A stretch of 64,000 nucleotides of DNA from positions 8,125,472 to 8,189,471 of the forward strand of contig ML680086.1 of NCBI GenBank assembly GCA_007922225.1, written 5' to 3'. Made by a program: the position numbers and the translations under genes. The notes below the pieces were generated by a model. The model was given only the letters and a program-made list of their open reading frames with translations. It did no database searches and was not told where the DNA came from. Shown piece by piece: positions 34,236-46,410 of the stretch (positions are counted from its first letter, which is position 1; each line of letters begins with the position of its first letter). Origin of the DNA: Emydura subglobosa (lineage: Eukaryota; Chordata; Testudines; Chelidae).

Positions 34236-34346
34236 ATTATTATTATGATGAGTCATGTTTACTACAGTAGTGCGTACCAGGCCCCATTGTGCTAGGCCCT
34301 GTACAAATGCAGAGTAGAAGATGGTGCTTGCCCTGAAGAACTGTTA
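34236..34346 (-). mobile_element. Dispersed SINE-like repeat, antisense
   Basis: ATTATTATTATGATG precedes CCAGGCCCCATTGTGCTAGG, CCCTGTACAAATGCAGAG and GCTTGCCCTGAAGAACTGTT. The same order occurs at 52,719-52,826, and reversed at 46,309-46,410. I recognise it as a widespread amniote repeat with an (AAT)n-like tail, possibly of the CORE-SINE group; the family name is uncertain. Confidence 0.65.
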
Positions 34347-34986
34347 CTAGAGTTGTCATTATACACACATGAAAATACCTCTTAAACCTCGTACTTTCAA
34401 GAATACACACAGCTGACATTATTTTCTAAGACTGTGTGCGCATGGGGAAAGGTGAGTCAAGAAGAACTTTGCTAAGGGCTTTTATTAAGTAAAGGGGGAT
34501 GGGAGAAGGGATACAAATCTAAAAATCAGGTCCAAGACTGGTCATAAAACTTAGTTACTTTGCAATCTCGAGTGCTAAAGTGGCTATTTGGACTGTTATT
34601 TATTCTTTGTGGAAACCAGGTTAAGAGTGAGAGGTTTATATGGGCTTGATTTACCTCTCTGTTACCCCACTTTTATGCAGAATTCAATGGAGTTGCACCA
34701 GCCTAAAACTGGAATAACACAATGTGTTTTCCATGTAAGAGAAACAAACAAACAAACCCAGCATTAAGAAAATACTAAGATTTCATGGATACAATCGAGA
34801 GTCTCTAGATGCTTCAGTGAAGGTTGCATGTGTACCCTTAACTCTGCCCCTCATGTGCACATCAGAATACACTCTTTAATCACACAGCCACATACTATTT
34901 CTTAAAAATAATTATTCATTTTGGGCCAGATTGTGGTTTCTTCACTCATACTGATGAGTAGGTCCTGGTGAAACAAAACCCTTCAG
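34347..34986. other. No gene; one dispersed short motif
   Basis: 34,650-34,725 contains GATTTACCTC ... TTCAATGGAGTTGCACCAG, part of an old sauropsid dispersed motif. Nothing else recognised. Confidence 0.35.
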
Positions 34987-35230
34987 AACTCTAAAAAAAA
35001 AAACAACAACGAGAGTCCTGTAGCACTTTAAAGAATAACAAATTTCTGCGGGCATAAGCTTTTGTGGGCTGCAACCCACTTCATCAGATGCATGAAATGG
35101 AAATCACAGATAGGGGGTATATATATACATCCAAGGGTAAGAAACAACAATGGGGAGGGCAAGTGCTAACGAAGTCAATTCAGTTAGAGTAGATGAGGCC
35201 TATTCACAACTGTTGAACTCTGCATACCAA
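34987..35230 (+). repeat. Dispersed repeat, single-arm copy
   Basis: A-run then CAACAACGAGAGTCCTGTAG, GCATAAGCTTTTGTGGGCTG and CAACCCACTTCATCAGATGC, continuing to GAAATGGAAATCACAG and GGGGGTATATATATACATCC. It is the same family as the left arm of the fold-back at 31,157-31,327, but longer and not inverted. Confidence 0.75.
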
Positions 35231-36749
35231 CTATTTTCTTTCTTTCTTCTTTAAAACATCCTTATCCCATGAGGGTGCCTGAACCTGACTGAAAAGCAAT
35301 TCGACACCAGGCTGACTGCACTGAACTCAGTGCCATTTGTGCTGAATTATACTAGTGCAAGTGACTGAAGAATCTGGCCATTGTGGCCTGCTTCAGCATT
35401 ACTCTGTGGCTCCTTTGTTCCTGCTAGACTGGCACAGACAAGCCATGGGGTAAGTGTTCTGTTCTAGGTAGGTTCCTATATAGCATTCATCACCATAGCA
35501 GCTGAGTACCTGGATGCAATATCCGAGTGTAAGCCCCCTCCCCTCCAGGGGGGAACCCTCAACTCACAGGGTCTCTGTGACACTTCTTCAGGAACCCCCA
35601 ATGGCTCAGGCTCCCAGCATACCAGAGGAGCCACAGGGTGGAAAGAGTGGGAGGAGATGCGGCTGAGCAGTTCTGCCGCCCTACTGAGTCTATGCCCCTG
35701 CAGCAGTTCATAGAGGCCAATGCAAGAGGAATGCAAATTAGGGCAGCCCCGCGGGTTGCCCATCCTTCACCTAAATAGGGGAGAGAAAGCCATCTCCTCT
35801 CTGTCTCCGTGCTGGCAGCAGCACAGAGATGAATCCAGCCCTCTGTGTCTTAACTAGTGATGTGGGATGGACAGCCCAGCCTCAAGTGACAGTGAGAAGG
35901 TTATTCTGCCCCATTTCCACGTAACAGCAACTTTCTGGCTACAGCTACACATCGGGCCAGCCTGAAGTCCTCTGGGTTCAGGCAGAATGCGACACAAACT
36001 CGCTGTGGCTCAAGGTATGAGAAGAGGCTCTGCTGCTCTGGGAACCATGTCTCAGCATTTCCCCTGTGATTGGGCTCTGGGGCGGGTAGTTCTGGTGCAT
36101 TGCTAGGAACTTCAGCAATCCCAGAAGCCGGACACAGAGCTGTCTTTGGCACCGAGTGTGTGTGGGCCTTGGTATGTGTGCCGAGGTATTAAAGTTGTCT
36201 TTACATGCTCCTGCAAGTGACTCAGACAACACTATGGTCCGAATGCTCAGATTCCTCTTGGCTGCTGTAGTGTAGGTGTTTAGATGCTTAGGCTCAGGGA
36301 GCCCTCCCCTGTGAGATACCACTGCTCTTTTCATTTCCAGATGTTTTTCACCTGTGACTGGATTCCTAACCAACCCTCCCTCCTCTCAAGGTTCTCCATT
36401 GGATTGCTGTGGTGTTGGGTGAAAGCAGATGAAAGCATTTGCTCCTCTATGGGTAACTAATAACTTCCAGGCCATCCTGGGGACTTTCAATACAGCTCTC
36501 TTTGCTTATTTCATGTCTCCTCCTTGACTAGGGAAGCTGCTAATGTGGGCTCTAAATAGGCATCTGGAGCTGTAAGACATGAACTAACAGGGAAAGGATA
36601 ATAATATCTAAGGGTTTTACAGCAGACAGCGAAAAGGGAGCGAGACTACAGAGAGATTGTTGAACAGTAGCTTGCTTGACTGATGTTGCAAAGGCTAAGA
36701 CAGCAAAAGCCTTGGAAAATGTCTCTGAACAGTGATTGCTTTCTCAGAA
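35231..36749. other. No gene recognised
   Basis: Minus-strand frames at 35,476-35,763 and 35,978-36,373 (95 and 131 codons) have no motif or splice context and overlap other frames. Confidence 0.4.
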
Positions 36750-36935
36750 AGCCTGGCAATTAGGCATAAAAGCAGCCTTTGCAAGCTCCTAAAATCCATT
36801 AAAGACATTTTATTATGAAATAATTAAGGAGACTGGAATAACTCAGGAGCTGCTCCCCCGCATAATTTGAGAGTTTCATAGAAAGGGCAATGCAACAATT
36901 GTGAGAACCCCTCAGGTCATTTAGCTGTCCCCGTT
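36750..36935. promoter_or_regulatory. Candidate conserved non-coding element
   Basis: Complex, repeat-free sequence dense in homeodomain-type ATTA/TAAT cores: GGCAATTAGGCATAAAAG, CCATTAAAGACATTTTATTA and GAAATAATTAAGGAG. This composition is typical of deeply conserved enhancers. Conservation itself cannot be seen from a single sequence. Confidence 0.25.
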
Positions 36936-37079
36936 TCCACACTGACCCTTACTATATTGAATGGGGAGATGTTAGCATCTTTCATGTACTACACCTTTAA
37001 ATGTAAAGACTCATTTTGGTGTTTGTTTTGAGGCACTGCTACACGAGTTAATTCAGTATCATCAAGCCCAGGCGTAGAG

Positions 37080-37340
37080 GAAAATTCTCAAATCAGAATG
37101 AGAAGTCAAAATCTTGAAAATATTCAGGAACCAAAAAATGGATTTATTTTTTTTTTTATTTGGATCAGGCAAAATATTCCATTTCAATTGTGATCTTTTT
37201 TCTTTAACCTCTCTTTCAGTCTAACTACCTTAAATTTCAAAACAAAAAGTCATTTTGAACTGGACAACTGGAATTTTTTCCTTTTGAAAATGTTGAAACT
37301 AAATATTACAGCTAGTTTGAAAGATTTTTCTTGACATTTT
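37080..37340. repeat. AT-rich dispersed repeat
   Basis: AAATATTCCATTTCAATTGT, AAACAAAAAGTCATTTTGAA and CCTTTTGAAAATGTTGAAAC follow the word pattern of the repeats at 19,500, 44,220 and 55,400. Strongly degenerate. Confidence 0.45.
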
Positions 37341-38499
37341 TTTGAGTCAGGACATGCCTCACAATCAATCCTGTTTCGGGAATAGTCTCAGATTTGATAA
37401 ATGGTAAAAATGTTTCATCAAAAAATTCTTGGCCAACTCTATCAAGGAGTTCAAAATCATGACTCAGGCACCAAAAATTGGTGAGAATGGCATGGTTTAA
37501 AAAATTATAAATATTGGGGATTTTTTACTTGCTTTCTGGTTCCTGAGCCTTGGGAGTCAGTTTTGCAAATTTTCTCTGCAAGTGACGGAGAAAATTCTCT
37601 CTTTTTTTTTTAAACTTGAGATTCTTATATAATCACATGACTTGAGGAGCTAGGCATTTAAGAAAAAGACCAAAAATCTTGAGACTTGTAATAAAATCAA
37701 GATATTTATTAGAGTGAGAACTACACTGTGCTTACTCACTTTTTGTTCCCATAGAGACTTATAATTGTTTTTTCTTTGTTTCTTGTTTTCTTTAATCTGA
37801 AATAAAAAACATCCAGACTAGAGCTGATTTAAAAACGTTGACAAAAATTAAATGGAAATTTTCACTATATTTCCTCCCCCCTGATTTCCATCCTGCTCTA
37901 TGCAGATTGAGCAGGCATTCTTAGCTCCATTACTCAGCTATCAGAATACAACATTGTAAAGCACTCAAGGAGAGGAGGCCATGCCAAAGATTTCCACCAC
38001 TGGAGAAAAGATTCACATCCTCACTGCTCTGTGGGGAATGCATAACTTCTCATTCTCGCTGAAATTCCGTCACCCTTTATATACCCATGCATAAGCTAAC
38101 CCTTGTACCTGATGAACTAATCTATTAGCTGAAAGAAAGAATAAGCAACCAAACTGCACAGGGTGGATATAAACTGAGCTACTGGACCTCACAATGGCAC
38201 AATGAAACCAGGAAACTAACAATAAAATCAATTTAAAATCCACCATCTCCATTTGGAATGAGGAGTGGAATTGTTTAGGGCACGAGACTGATCCATAGTG
38301 AGTTCAGTAGATGGGTTCTCATGAACTCCACATGATACAGGATTGGGCCAGAGGTGGGTGTTAACTGCCTCTGTTTCTTACAACTTTTCCCTTTAACTCA
38401 GCCTTGTTCTTCTTACTTCACCCCAAATCCCAAGGTGCTGCCGAGCTGTTCTTGTGCCCTGCTAAGTCGAGCTCAGGCAACGTAAGTTTGGGGCTTCTA
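37341..38499. other. No gene recognised
   Basis: AT-rich DNA without supported features. Confidence 0.35.
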
Positions 38500-39540
38500 G
38501 ACACTTTCCCATCCTTCTGATTCCCTTCAGCCCATTGCTAAAACTGCTTTTAGCTGCGATGTGAATTGTGGATTGTCCATGCTTGAAAATTTCGATTGCC
38601 TCTGCCTGTGTGAAATGAATTAGTGGTTTCAGTCCAGCTCCTGGCAAAAAATTGTTCACATCGCAGTTGGCACTAATTGGCTCCCTTGCTAGCAGCCTCA
38701 GCAGAAAGACCAACGAGTGAACTGGGCATGGACACTCAACTACGTCCTCAAAGGCAGCCCCTCCAGATGTTGGCAGTGCAGTGTGTAGGGGAAGCTTGTT
38801 CTGCCGCTGGATCGCTTTTTGGGAATCCAGCATTAGACTTTGCTTTCCAGGATTGCAAATCTAGCATGAAATTCACTAAAAAGATTGTCTGAGTTGGAAA
38901 TGCCACTCTGACAGATTAATTGAGTTGTAATGTATGTAAAGAAATGTAAAAAAGAGAATGCGGTTGCATACTTGGCGTTAGCACCTCCGGTAGGCACTGC
39001 TGCTGTCATAATGACTGTCTCGAATGCTACCAGATTCCATTTCCATGCGCATCAAATGAGTCGTTTTAACGTGGAAAAATATCCTCTCAGGCTTATCCAC
39101 AGTGAGGGAAGGGGAAATACATCTGGGAAACAATTCTGGGGCGGTCACAGCGGTTCATTTATCAATATTAATAATAATGCATAAAACTGGGGCTCGCATG
39201 TTATCTCCTGCCTAGCAGAAGACAGAGACTGAGTTCCATGTAATTTAATTTCAATTAGTGCATTGAAGCTTCTTAAAGAATGGACCCTATATACTTTTAC
39301 AGTTGCTTTCAGACTATTAAGCACAATACAGGGAAATTATAATGTAAATGGGAATTATCATACTGGCTTTACCATCTTTCCCTTTCTCCCGTCCCCAGGT
39401 AGTTGGGGAGATAGAAGTGGGAACAAAACAGATGATGACAAATGACTAATGAAATCTTGGCAGCTCTCTTTTCTCTCAAATGGAGAAGCAAAGAATATAC
39501 GTGTGTCATTTTAATTTAATTTCCTGTTAATAAGCTTAAA
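38500..39540. promoter_or_regulatory. Candidate conserved non-coding region with inverted repeat
   Basis: Repeat-free, complex sequence with ATTA-type cores (AATGAATTAGTGG, CACTAATTGG, TTTCAATTAGTGCATTG, CAAATGACTAATGAAATC). A perfect 12-base inverted repeat is present: CTGCGATGTGAA at 38,554-38,565 and TTCACATCGCAG at 38,655-38,666. Frames here (for example 38,462-38,833 minus) have no motif. The enhancer-like reading is inference. Confidence 0.3.
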
Positions 39541-39548
39541 GAAGAGTC

Positions 39549-39820
39549 TTAGGCCAGTCTACATGGTGGGCACTCCAGCAGAGCAGCTAGGCTGGAGATG
39601 TCACAGATGCCTCCTACAGCAACTGAAAGGGTTTTTCAATCATGATAGGGGATTCCCCTATGAGCAGTGGTAGCAAGGTTGGTGGAAGCATTCTACTGTA
39701 GACCTAGCCACATCTACACTGGATGGTTAGGTCAGCATGGCTATGGGGTGCAGGGATGTGGATTTTTCATAGCTACTCCAACTATGTCAACCTAACTTTT
39801 AAGTGTAGACCAGGCTTTAT
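39549..39820. mobile_element. Miniature DNA element, TCTACA ends
   Basis: Ends GGCCAGTCTACA (39,552-39,563) and TGTAGACCAGGCT (39,805-39,817) are imperfect inverted repeats. Both are flanked by TTA, a possible 3-base Harbinger-like target duplication. The inner right half matches the element at 16,618-16,910. Non-coding. Confidence 0.62.
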
Positions 39821-41707
39821 ATTCTTTTGCTTTCACTGACATTTCTCACCACGCTCTCCTTAGGCACCATGATAAAGCCGGTGCTTGTAAAAGACACAAT
39901 AGATGCACGTTTACATTAAAAGGCTGGTCCTGTCACATGCACAAATGAACACACAGCCTTGTCCCCAAGTACAGGGCATGGAGAAAATACTAGCAGTGCC
40001 TCGTTTTTTAGCTATTAAAGCCCCAGCACTCTGACTCACTGAAATAAGGAGACCTTTATTTTAAATGGGAGGAGCAAGGGTCATAACAATCCACTGGGTT
40101 AGTGACTTGCTTCAAGAATAAGCTGATGAGCAGAGAAACTTTTAAGGTGGGAATTCAGAGTTGCTTAGAGGATTTGGATGCTGAATTCCCATTGATTGGG
40201 TCTTCACATCCCTTATATGGCTTTGAAGATCTCAGCCTGAGAGAATGTCCTTGAGAAAGTAAGTTCCAAAGTGCTTGTTGTTCAGACAGACAAACAAACA
40301 GGAAAGAGGGAAACAGAAAAAGAGAGATGAGGTCTGATTCTGTAAGGAGACACTCTGCACCTTCCAGGATCAGGCCAATGGGGAGAAAGGTTGAAAGACA
40401 GACTGACAGGCTGAGACGAGAGACTGCGGAGAGCGGACCATAGAGGTGAAAGGGCAGAGACAAAGAATTGGAGCTTTGCACTGTGGTGTCCTCAAATATT
40501 AATATGAAGCAGAGGTATAAATAGAAACAAACCCATGCTTGTGAATCTAATAAGGGCCTTGTTTACAAGAAAGCAGAATGATTCATTAGCAGCTGGAACC
40601 AGATTCCAAAACCAGGGCAAATGCCAGTGAAAGAGTTTAGAAAATAGGAGTGTGTGCGTGTGCGTGAAATTTTACTTCTTTCTTTTGACCTGCTCTACTT
40701 TCCTTGTAATGGCAGCACAATGCTCTCTCTAAGGACATACTGAGACTCACCGGGGAACATGGCTTGGCACCTAGCTACACTGAAAGGTAGTGGCAGATCA
40801 CAGATAGGACTACCAGTTCCCTATTTTTGACTCCAGCCATTGTAGATTTCAAGGAGGAAAGGACTTAAATCTGTATAAGCTGGGCTAGCCCTTTCCCTTC
40901 TATTCAGCATCCCCTTTAGTTCCCTCTACCTTATTTCAGTCATCTTTAGTCAGGAACAAAAGATTGCCAGTGATGACTGTCTAAGCCCTCTCAGAGATGC
41001 CTGAGTACCACTTGTATGGAACAATCTCTTGACCTTCTTGAAAATGTCTTGGCCTGGGGGTGGTCCCTGGAGCATGAATAGCTTCCATGTTTCCATTTCT
41101 TTCATCGTCTGCTCTTACAGAGCGTAAGGGATCCACACAAACAATGGGCAGAACAGCCAGAGTGGGGATCAGAGGAGGGCAGTGTGATGGGACAATGTAG
41201 TGTGGACTTTGCTCCGTGTTCTGTTCTTAGCTTCACGGTTGTAACCCCAGAGTGATGCCAGTGAAGTCCATGGAGTCAATCCAGGGTGACAGAAAGCAGG
41301 ATTTAGCCCCTTGTCTTCTGGTAGACTCCCAACTAGTCTTAAACCAGCCAAATTGGCTGGCATGTGCCCTGAAACGCTGCGGTAGGGCAGGCATGAAGTG
41401 CAAGTGGGCACAGCTGGCACTTCGTTGTGTGAGGGCATATGTGCTATTTTATACCAGGGTTTGTATTTCTTTAACACAACATGGGGGAGTGTCACACTTG
41501 CTATTCAGAGAGGGGCAAGTTGTGTTTAACTTCTGCCCAGGGTTGGCCTGAGGGAAAATGGTGTCCTGGGCGAACTTGTATTTTGACGCTCACCAGGCCC
41601 CATCACTTGGGCTCCCCAGGCATCCCCACAATCACTGCTGGGCCACCATGGGCTCCACGGGCACCCCACCCACCCCGCATCACCCTCCAGGCCCCGCTGC
41701 CTCCATC
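39821..41707. other. No gene recognised
   Basis: Frames of 99-117 codons overlap on opposite strands near 41,169-41,879. No motif or repeat family recognised before the element at 41,708. Confidence 0.4.
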
Positions 41708-41993
41708 CAGTGCTTAATTTGTAAAGAAAGAGGTGCCGGAGCTCAGCCTTGGCAACCCCTTGCACAAACTGAGCACTGTCTGGGTGGCTGGAGAGCATCA
41801 GTGGCTGCTGGCCGGGCGCCCAGCTCTGAAGGCAGCCCCTCTGCCAGCAGCAGTGCAGAGGAAAGGGCGGCAATACCACACCATGCCACCCTTACTTCTC
41901 AGCTGCTGCTGGCGGCGGTGATGTCTTCAGAACTGGGTGCCCAGTTAGCAACCACTGCTCTCTGACCACCCAACCAGCACAAATTAAGCACAG
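41708..41993. mobile_element. hAT-type miniature element
   Basis: Terminal inverted repeats CAGTGCTTAATTTGT (41,708-41,722) and ACAAATTAAGCACAG (41,979-41,993) differ at one base. CAGTG-type starts are typical of hAT elements. The adjacent 8-mers CCTCCATC and CCTCACCC agree at only 5 of 8 positions, so the target duplication is weak. GC-rich body without transposase coding. Overlapping frames of 60-135 codons are incidental. Confidence 0.7.
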
Positions 41994-44219
41994 CCTCACC
42001 CGACATTGCCTCAAGCTCCCTTCCGCAGCCTCGCACCCCAGGCCTCCCCACTCCTTGCCGCTTGACCACGGCAGCCCCCTGACCACTACACCCTGGACAG
42101 TCACCCACTTTGCCCACCCATAATGCCAGTCTTGCCTCTCCCACAATACACTTAGTCAGTGCCAATCCAAGAGTTATCACTCTCCTCCCTTTCCCAGCGG
42201 AGATGCTGTTGACTTTTTCTCTTTCTCCATAACACGGGAGGAGTGTGTTTTGGCTGGACACAGCCATGCATGGTTGGTACCAGTACAGCCGTCAGCATGC
42301 TGAGCCTACCTTCTGCCAGGCCTCCTTGTTTCTATGGCGATCCAATGTTGAAATCTGTGGCACTCTGGTGCTGAATTCTGAAATAGTCCAGCCATTTTAC
42401 AGCAGCTTCTAATAAACTAAAAAACAGGGGCTTCTATTGCGTTAGATATGACAATGACTAATGCAGTCAGTACTTTTTCCCTTGTGTTAGCTATTTTTAT
42501 ACAAAATCCCTTCTCTTTTCTGCCAAAGTTCCCCATGTGGTGCAGCTTTCTGCATTGCAGCAGTTTTCAGGGGGAAGCCGGGTGCTGCAGCTGTTGGTTG
42601 TGGGAAAGCCAGGGCTTTGCGGAGCTGGTTGAGACTCTTGGCACCGGCAAGAAGATACATCTCTTCATCAGTTCCTCTTTGTTGACCCAACAGTTTGGGG
42701 AAGTTTGAACATCTGCTCTCCCACCTGGCAACCTGTAGCTGCCTTCACTGCTCTCATCTAGCACTGTATCCAGCAGTGATTGGATGAGAACATTAGCTGG
42801 AGATATCTATCTGTTACAATGATCGGCAGTGATGTTGTTAAGTGTTGACACCATTATGCTTCAGAGTAAACGCCTCATTGGCATGAATAAGAAAACTGGT
42901 TCAGGGTGTTTCTCTGCAGACTCAGGAAGACAATGCTCCTCAGTTTATACTCTGCTCACATTTTGAGGTCTTTCTTTACAACAGTAAGATCTAGACACTT
43001 AGTGATCTTTGAAAGCTTGGATTCTGGAGTCTAATTCTACAGGGCAGGTATCATATAAATCTACACACACATTAATTAAAGAAGGGACAATTTATGACCA
43101 CCCCTTGCACCCCTTCCTCCTGTCATGCTGACCAAGTCCAGTGTGGAGAATACATTGCCCTCTCCCCAGATGGTGGGGTTACCCCTTAGCCAGCATTCCA
43201 GGGCTCCAGCTACAGTATGGCCCCTCCTCTACACTCGTGCCCTGGGGAGAGGGGAGTGACTGAAGCCCCAGAAGAAGTTTGCAGGACAGTAGACCTCAGT
43301 GGCCTGAGTGCAACCCTGGCTCCAGGCTGAATGCTTCTCCCTGGGGCATGCTGGAAATGAGCATTCGGAAGGATAGCGGCACACTTTGGCGTGCTGCCTT
43401 TCTGCATCTCTCGCCTGTCAGGGTGATCTTCACGCTCACAGCCATTGCCTAGGCGTGCCTGGTGCCTGCACTTGGGGAGCAGACAGGATCATTTGAATGA
43501 GCCGAAGAGGCCTGGAGTGCTTTCCTGTGTGCTTGGAAAGCAGATTGCAAGTGAATGTTTTCTCTCCCTAGGGAATGAAATAATGAAGCACTGAGGGTGG
43601 CAGGCAGTGCATCTCAGGGTGATTAGAAAGTCCCCAGGTGTTGCATAAGGCACCAGGCCAAAGACTTACATTTAGTGCATGAGAAATGAAAAGGGTCAAG
43701 TACCCAATGCTGTCAAGTACCCAAAGAATTCAGTTCTGAACTGCCCTGCTTTTCACCCCAGTGCCCTTTTCGGCCCTTGCATTTGAACTTCGGGCCTTTC
43801 CCAACCACCTTACACCTGTTCCAATTTAAAAAAATGCCCCCTCGCCAAAAAATCCCCACCACAACATGTTGGCAGGTCATTTGTCTGGTTTTAAGCAAGA
43901 CACTCCTGCTTTTCTAAGGTTTGTCCCCCATCTGGGACAAACGGACAAAAGCAAACACAATTTTCTCCAGGTATTGTTTGGGGGATGAAGAGTGCACCAT
44001 GACGTCCCCACCAACATGCTCTCACATGTACCGTGCAAGTGAGGTCATGCCAGTGGGGACAGGGTCACACAGGTGGGGGCGGGCCCACACTGTTCCTACA
44101 AGTACTGGAATGTCCAGAATTCTGAGGCTGTGCGAGCCGTCACCCCAAGTACATGTCATAACAGAGCAGTGTCAGGCCTTCACTCCACTCCCATTCCCAG
44201 CCCTTTGTCGAGTTGTGTC
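41994..44219. other. No gene recognised
   Basis: No supported gene; frames below 105 codons without motifs. Confidence 0.4.
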
Positions 44220-44480
44220 TTTTGGACTGTAAACAGAGCATGGCAAAAAATTTTGTCCAGAATCCTTTTTTGGTGAAAAATGCTGATTCGGCAACACCGA
44301 TGCATTTCACAGATTTGTGTTTGCGAAATTGTTTGTGTTGAAAAAATAAACAAAGTGCCTTCCAAAAAAATTGAAACCTTTTGTTTCAACATTTGTTTGG
44401 TTTTTTTTAAAGAAACTTTCCAATGTTTTGGTTTTAAACATCATTTTGTTTTGGAATTCCCTGCATGTTTACTTACCAAA
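44220..44480. repeat. AT-rich dispersed repeat
   Basis: CATGGCAAAAAATTTTGTCC, GGTGAAAAATGCTGATTCGG, CAAAAAAATTGAAACC and CCAATGTTTTGGTTTTAAAC. A member of the same degenerate family as 19,500 and 55,400. Confidence 0.55.
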
Positions 44481-45646
44481 TAAAGATAAAATACTCCAAT
44501 CAAAACAAGATTTTTGTTCGGTTATTTTTTCTGGCCTGCCAGAATCCATTCTTTGCAGAGACTCTCCCCCAAGGCACAGATTGTCTCTTTCCAGGAGGCT
44601 TACTTGTGGTTTTGCTGTGAGTCCTGTGTATGAAGCAATGTAAGGTGACATTCTGGGAGTAGCCTGGGAAGCAGATTATGATTACAGGCAGTCACAATCT
44701 GCCTTCTCCATGCTGCAGTAAGCCCAGCCCTGGCATGCTGTGTCAGCTGCTGTGCTTAGCATATTCCGTGCCGAAATAGCCAAATCTTCATCCACTCCTT
44801 GCCCCCACCCGCCCATTCCCAGCCCACCCTTCAGGACTGCTCTCCTCACACCACACTGCAGAGGGGCAAGCAAGCACCTTCTCCCCCTGTCAGCTCCTAC
44901 ATAAGTGGGTTAGACAGACCAGGATCTGACCCTGTGTTTGTACCACAACCAGCACAATGTTGTTCCAATCCCAGCTGGAGCCTTTGGATGCTACTGTAAT
45001 ATAAACATGTAACTCATATCTTGTATTTACTAGTGAAACAAAATGTGATGTTCCCAGTGGATGAGCTGCAATGTTGGCCAAACCCAACTTCCAAAGATTT
45101 TGCATTTCTCTTTGTGGCCTAATGAAATCTAGTGCCTTCTGCTTCATTTAATGTAATTTGGAAATTCCTATATCCTAACTGTCTTGTTTGGAAAAAGCCA
45201 TCAGAGCGAGACATTACAATGCAAGCAGTCAACAGCCACAAGCGTCTTTTTATTAGTATTTTATTTTTCTTGCTGGTGAAATATGCCAGGACTGACAGTC
45301 CTTGAGACAGAATTGGAATTGCATGCTATCACTTTGTTTTCTGGTCCTTCTTGGTGGGCAAGGGGCTCTGTAGTGAAGGGTATCCTCTGGAAAAACCAGG
45401 CTTGAGTAAGGTGGGGTGAGCTGTGCTTCTCTGTTTTAGGGAGCAGCCTGTTTTGTCTCTTTCTGTAATTGGTTACCATGTGTTCTCATTCTGGATTCTA
45501 AAATATAAAATAGCATTGCAGAGCAACCGCACAGAAAGAGTATTTTGCTTTTTATCTAGCGTGCCTGGGTGTATGCCATAAATATAACACTTTTTCCCAC
45601 ATTTTGCCTTGTCTGTTTTGATTCAGGACAGGAGTTGTCTCTTACT
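44481..45646. other. No gene recognised
   Basis: Mostly featureless. 45,140-45,250 is a complex, repeat-free stretch that could be conserved, but nothing in it is diagnostic. Confidence 0.35.
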
Positions 45647-46278
45647 TGTGTAGTAAGAAGTGAGAGCTTAAGGCCTGTAAAACAGGCTAAGGCCTAAATG
45701 GAAAAAGCCGAGTGAACAGAAGTATAAGGGGTCACTCAAGTTAACTGAAACTGGTACAGGAAAGTGCTGATACTGCAAGATTGTAAGATTGCCAAAATAT
45801 TACTAAAATATGTAGTAGATATAAGAGGCACCAAGATACTAACTTTTTGAAATGACACTTTTATGGATAAAAATGATACATGGAGTGGCGGTGCCCAAAT
45901 CAGCCAATCAACAGAAAAAGGTGGTATTAGACTACGTCAGGAGGGTGGCAACTACCTACATGAAAGGGGGCAGAACGAAAGTGTATGTAACAGTGTATAA
46001 AAGGGTGTCAGAGGAAATACCGGCGTCTGGTCTGGGGATAACGGGACGTCCCGCCGTTGGGCTGAGACCATTGTAACGCCGCCTATGCAAAACTGACCCA
46101 GAAATACTCTGTAAGTCATTTCTCATTGTGCCGCACACAATAAACCTGGCCTGGGTGCCTTCATTGCTCAGCTAATCCGTGGTCGTGTCAATTCATTCAA
46201 TCGAAAGAGCCGTCTCGGTTACCTGCGCAGAGCTGAGACAGCATCTACACAGGGACGCACGCGCCTATATTAATAAAC
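45647..46278 (+). mobile_element. Solo-type LTR of an endogenous retrovirus
   Basis: A promoter-like TGTATAAAAGGG (about 45,992-46,003) is followed about 140 bases later by a poly(A) signal, CACAATAAACCTGG (about 46,136-46,149), with a CG-containing segment between and after. This is the U3-R-U5 order of a retroviral LTR. At the right end, AATAAACA is followed by CGGTGACCAAC, which resembles a degraded tRNA primer-binding site. The start at TGTGTAG (45,647) is a guess. No gag, pol or env sequence adjoins. No target duplication was found. Confidence 0.6.
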
Positions 46279-46308
46279 ATCGGTGACCAACACACCAATT
46301 ACCACACC

Positions 46309-46410
46309 TTGTGCCTGTATACAGTCCCCAGCAGAATGGAGGCCTGATATTGGTTGGGACATCCAGGTGCTAATGTAATACAAATAATTAATAATAGTAA
46401 CAATATCACC
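46309..46410 (+). mobile_element. Dispersed SINE-like repeat, sense
   Basis: AATGGAGGCCTGATATTGGT, GACATCCAGGTGCTAATG and TAATACAAATAATTAATAAT. The reverse orientation of the family at 34,236-34,346 and 52,719-52,826, with the AAT-rich tail at the right. Confidence 0.6.

Noticed and set aside
36181..36373. 131-codon minus frame as a gene
   Set aside because: No motif; part of several overlapping short frames.
41558..41965. 135-codon plus frame and opposing 117-codon frame
   Set aside because: Both cross a miniature element boundary and have no motif.
45992..46003. TATA box as a host gene promoter
   Set aside because: Followed by a poly(A) signal at LTR spacing, with no host open frame downstream.
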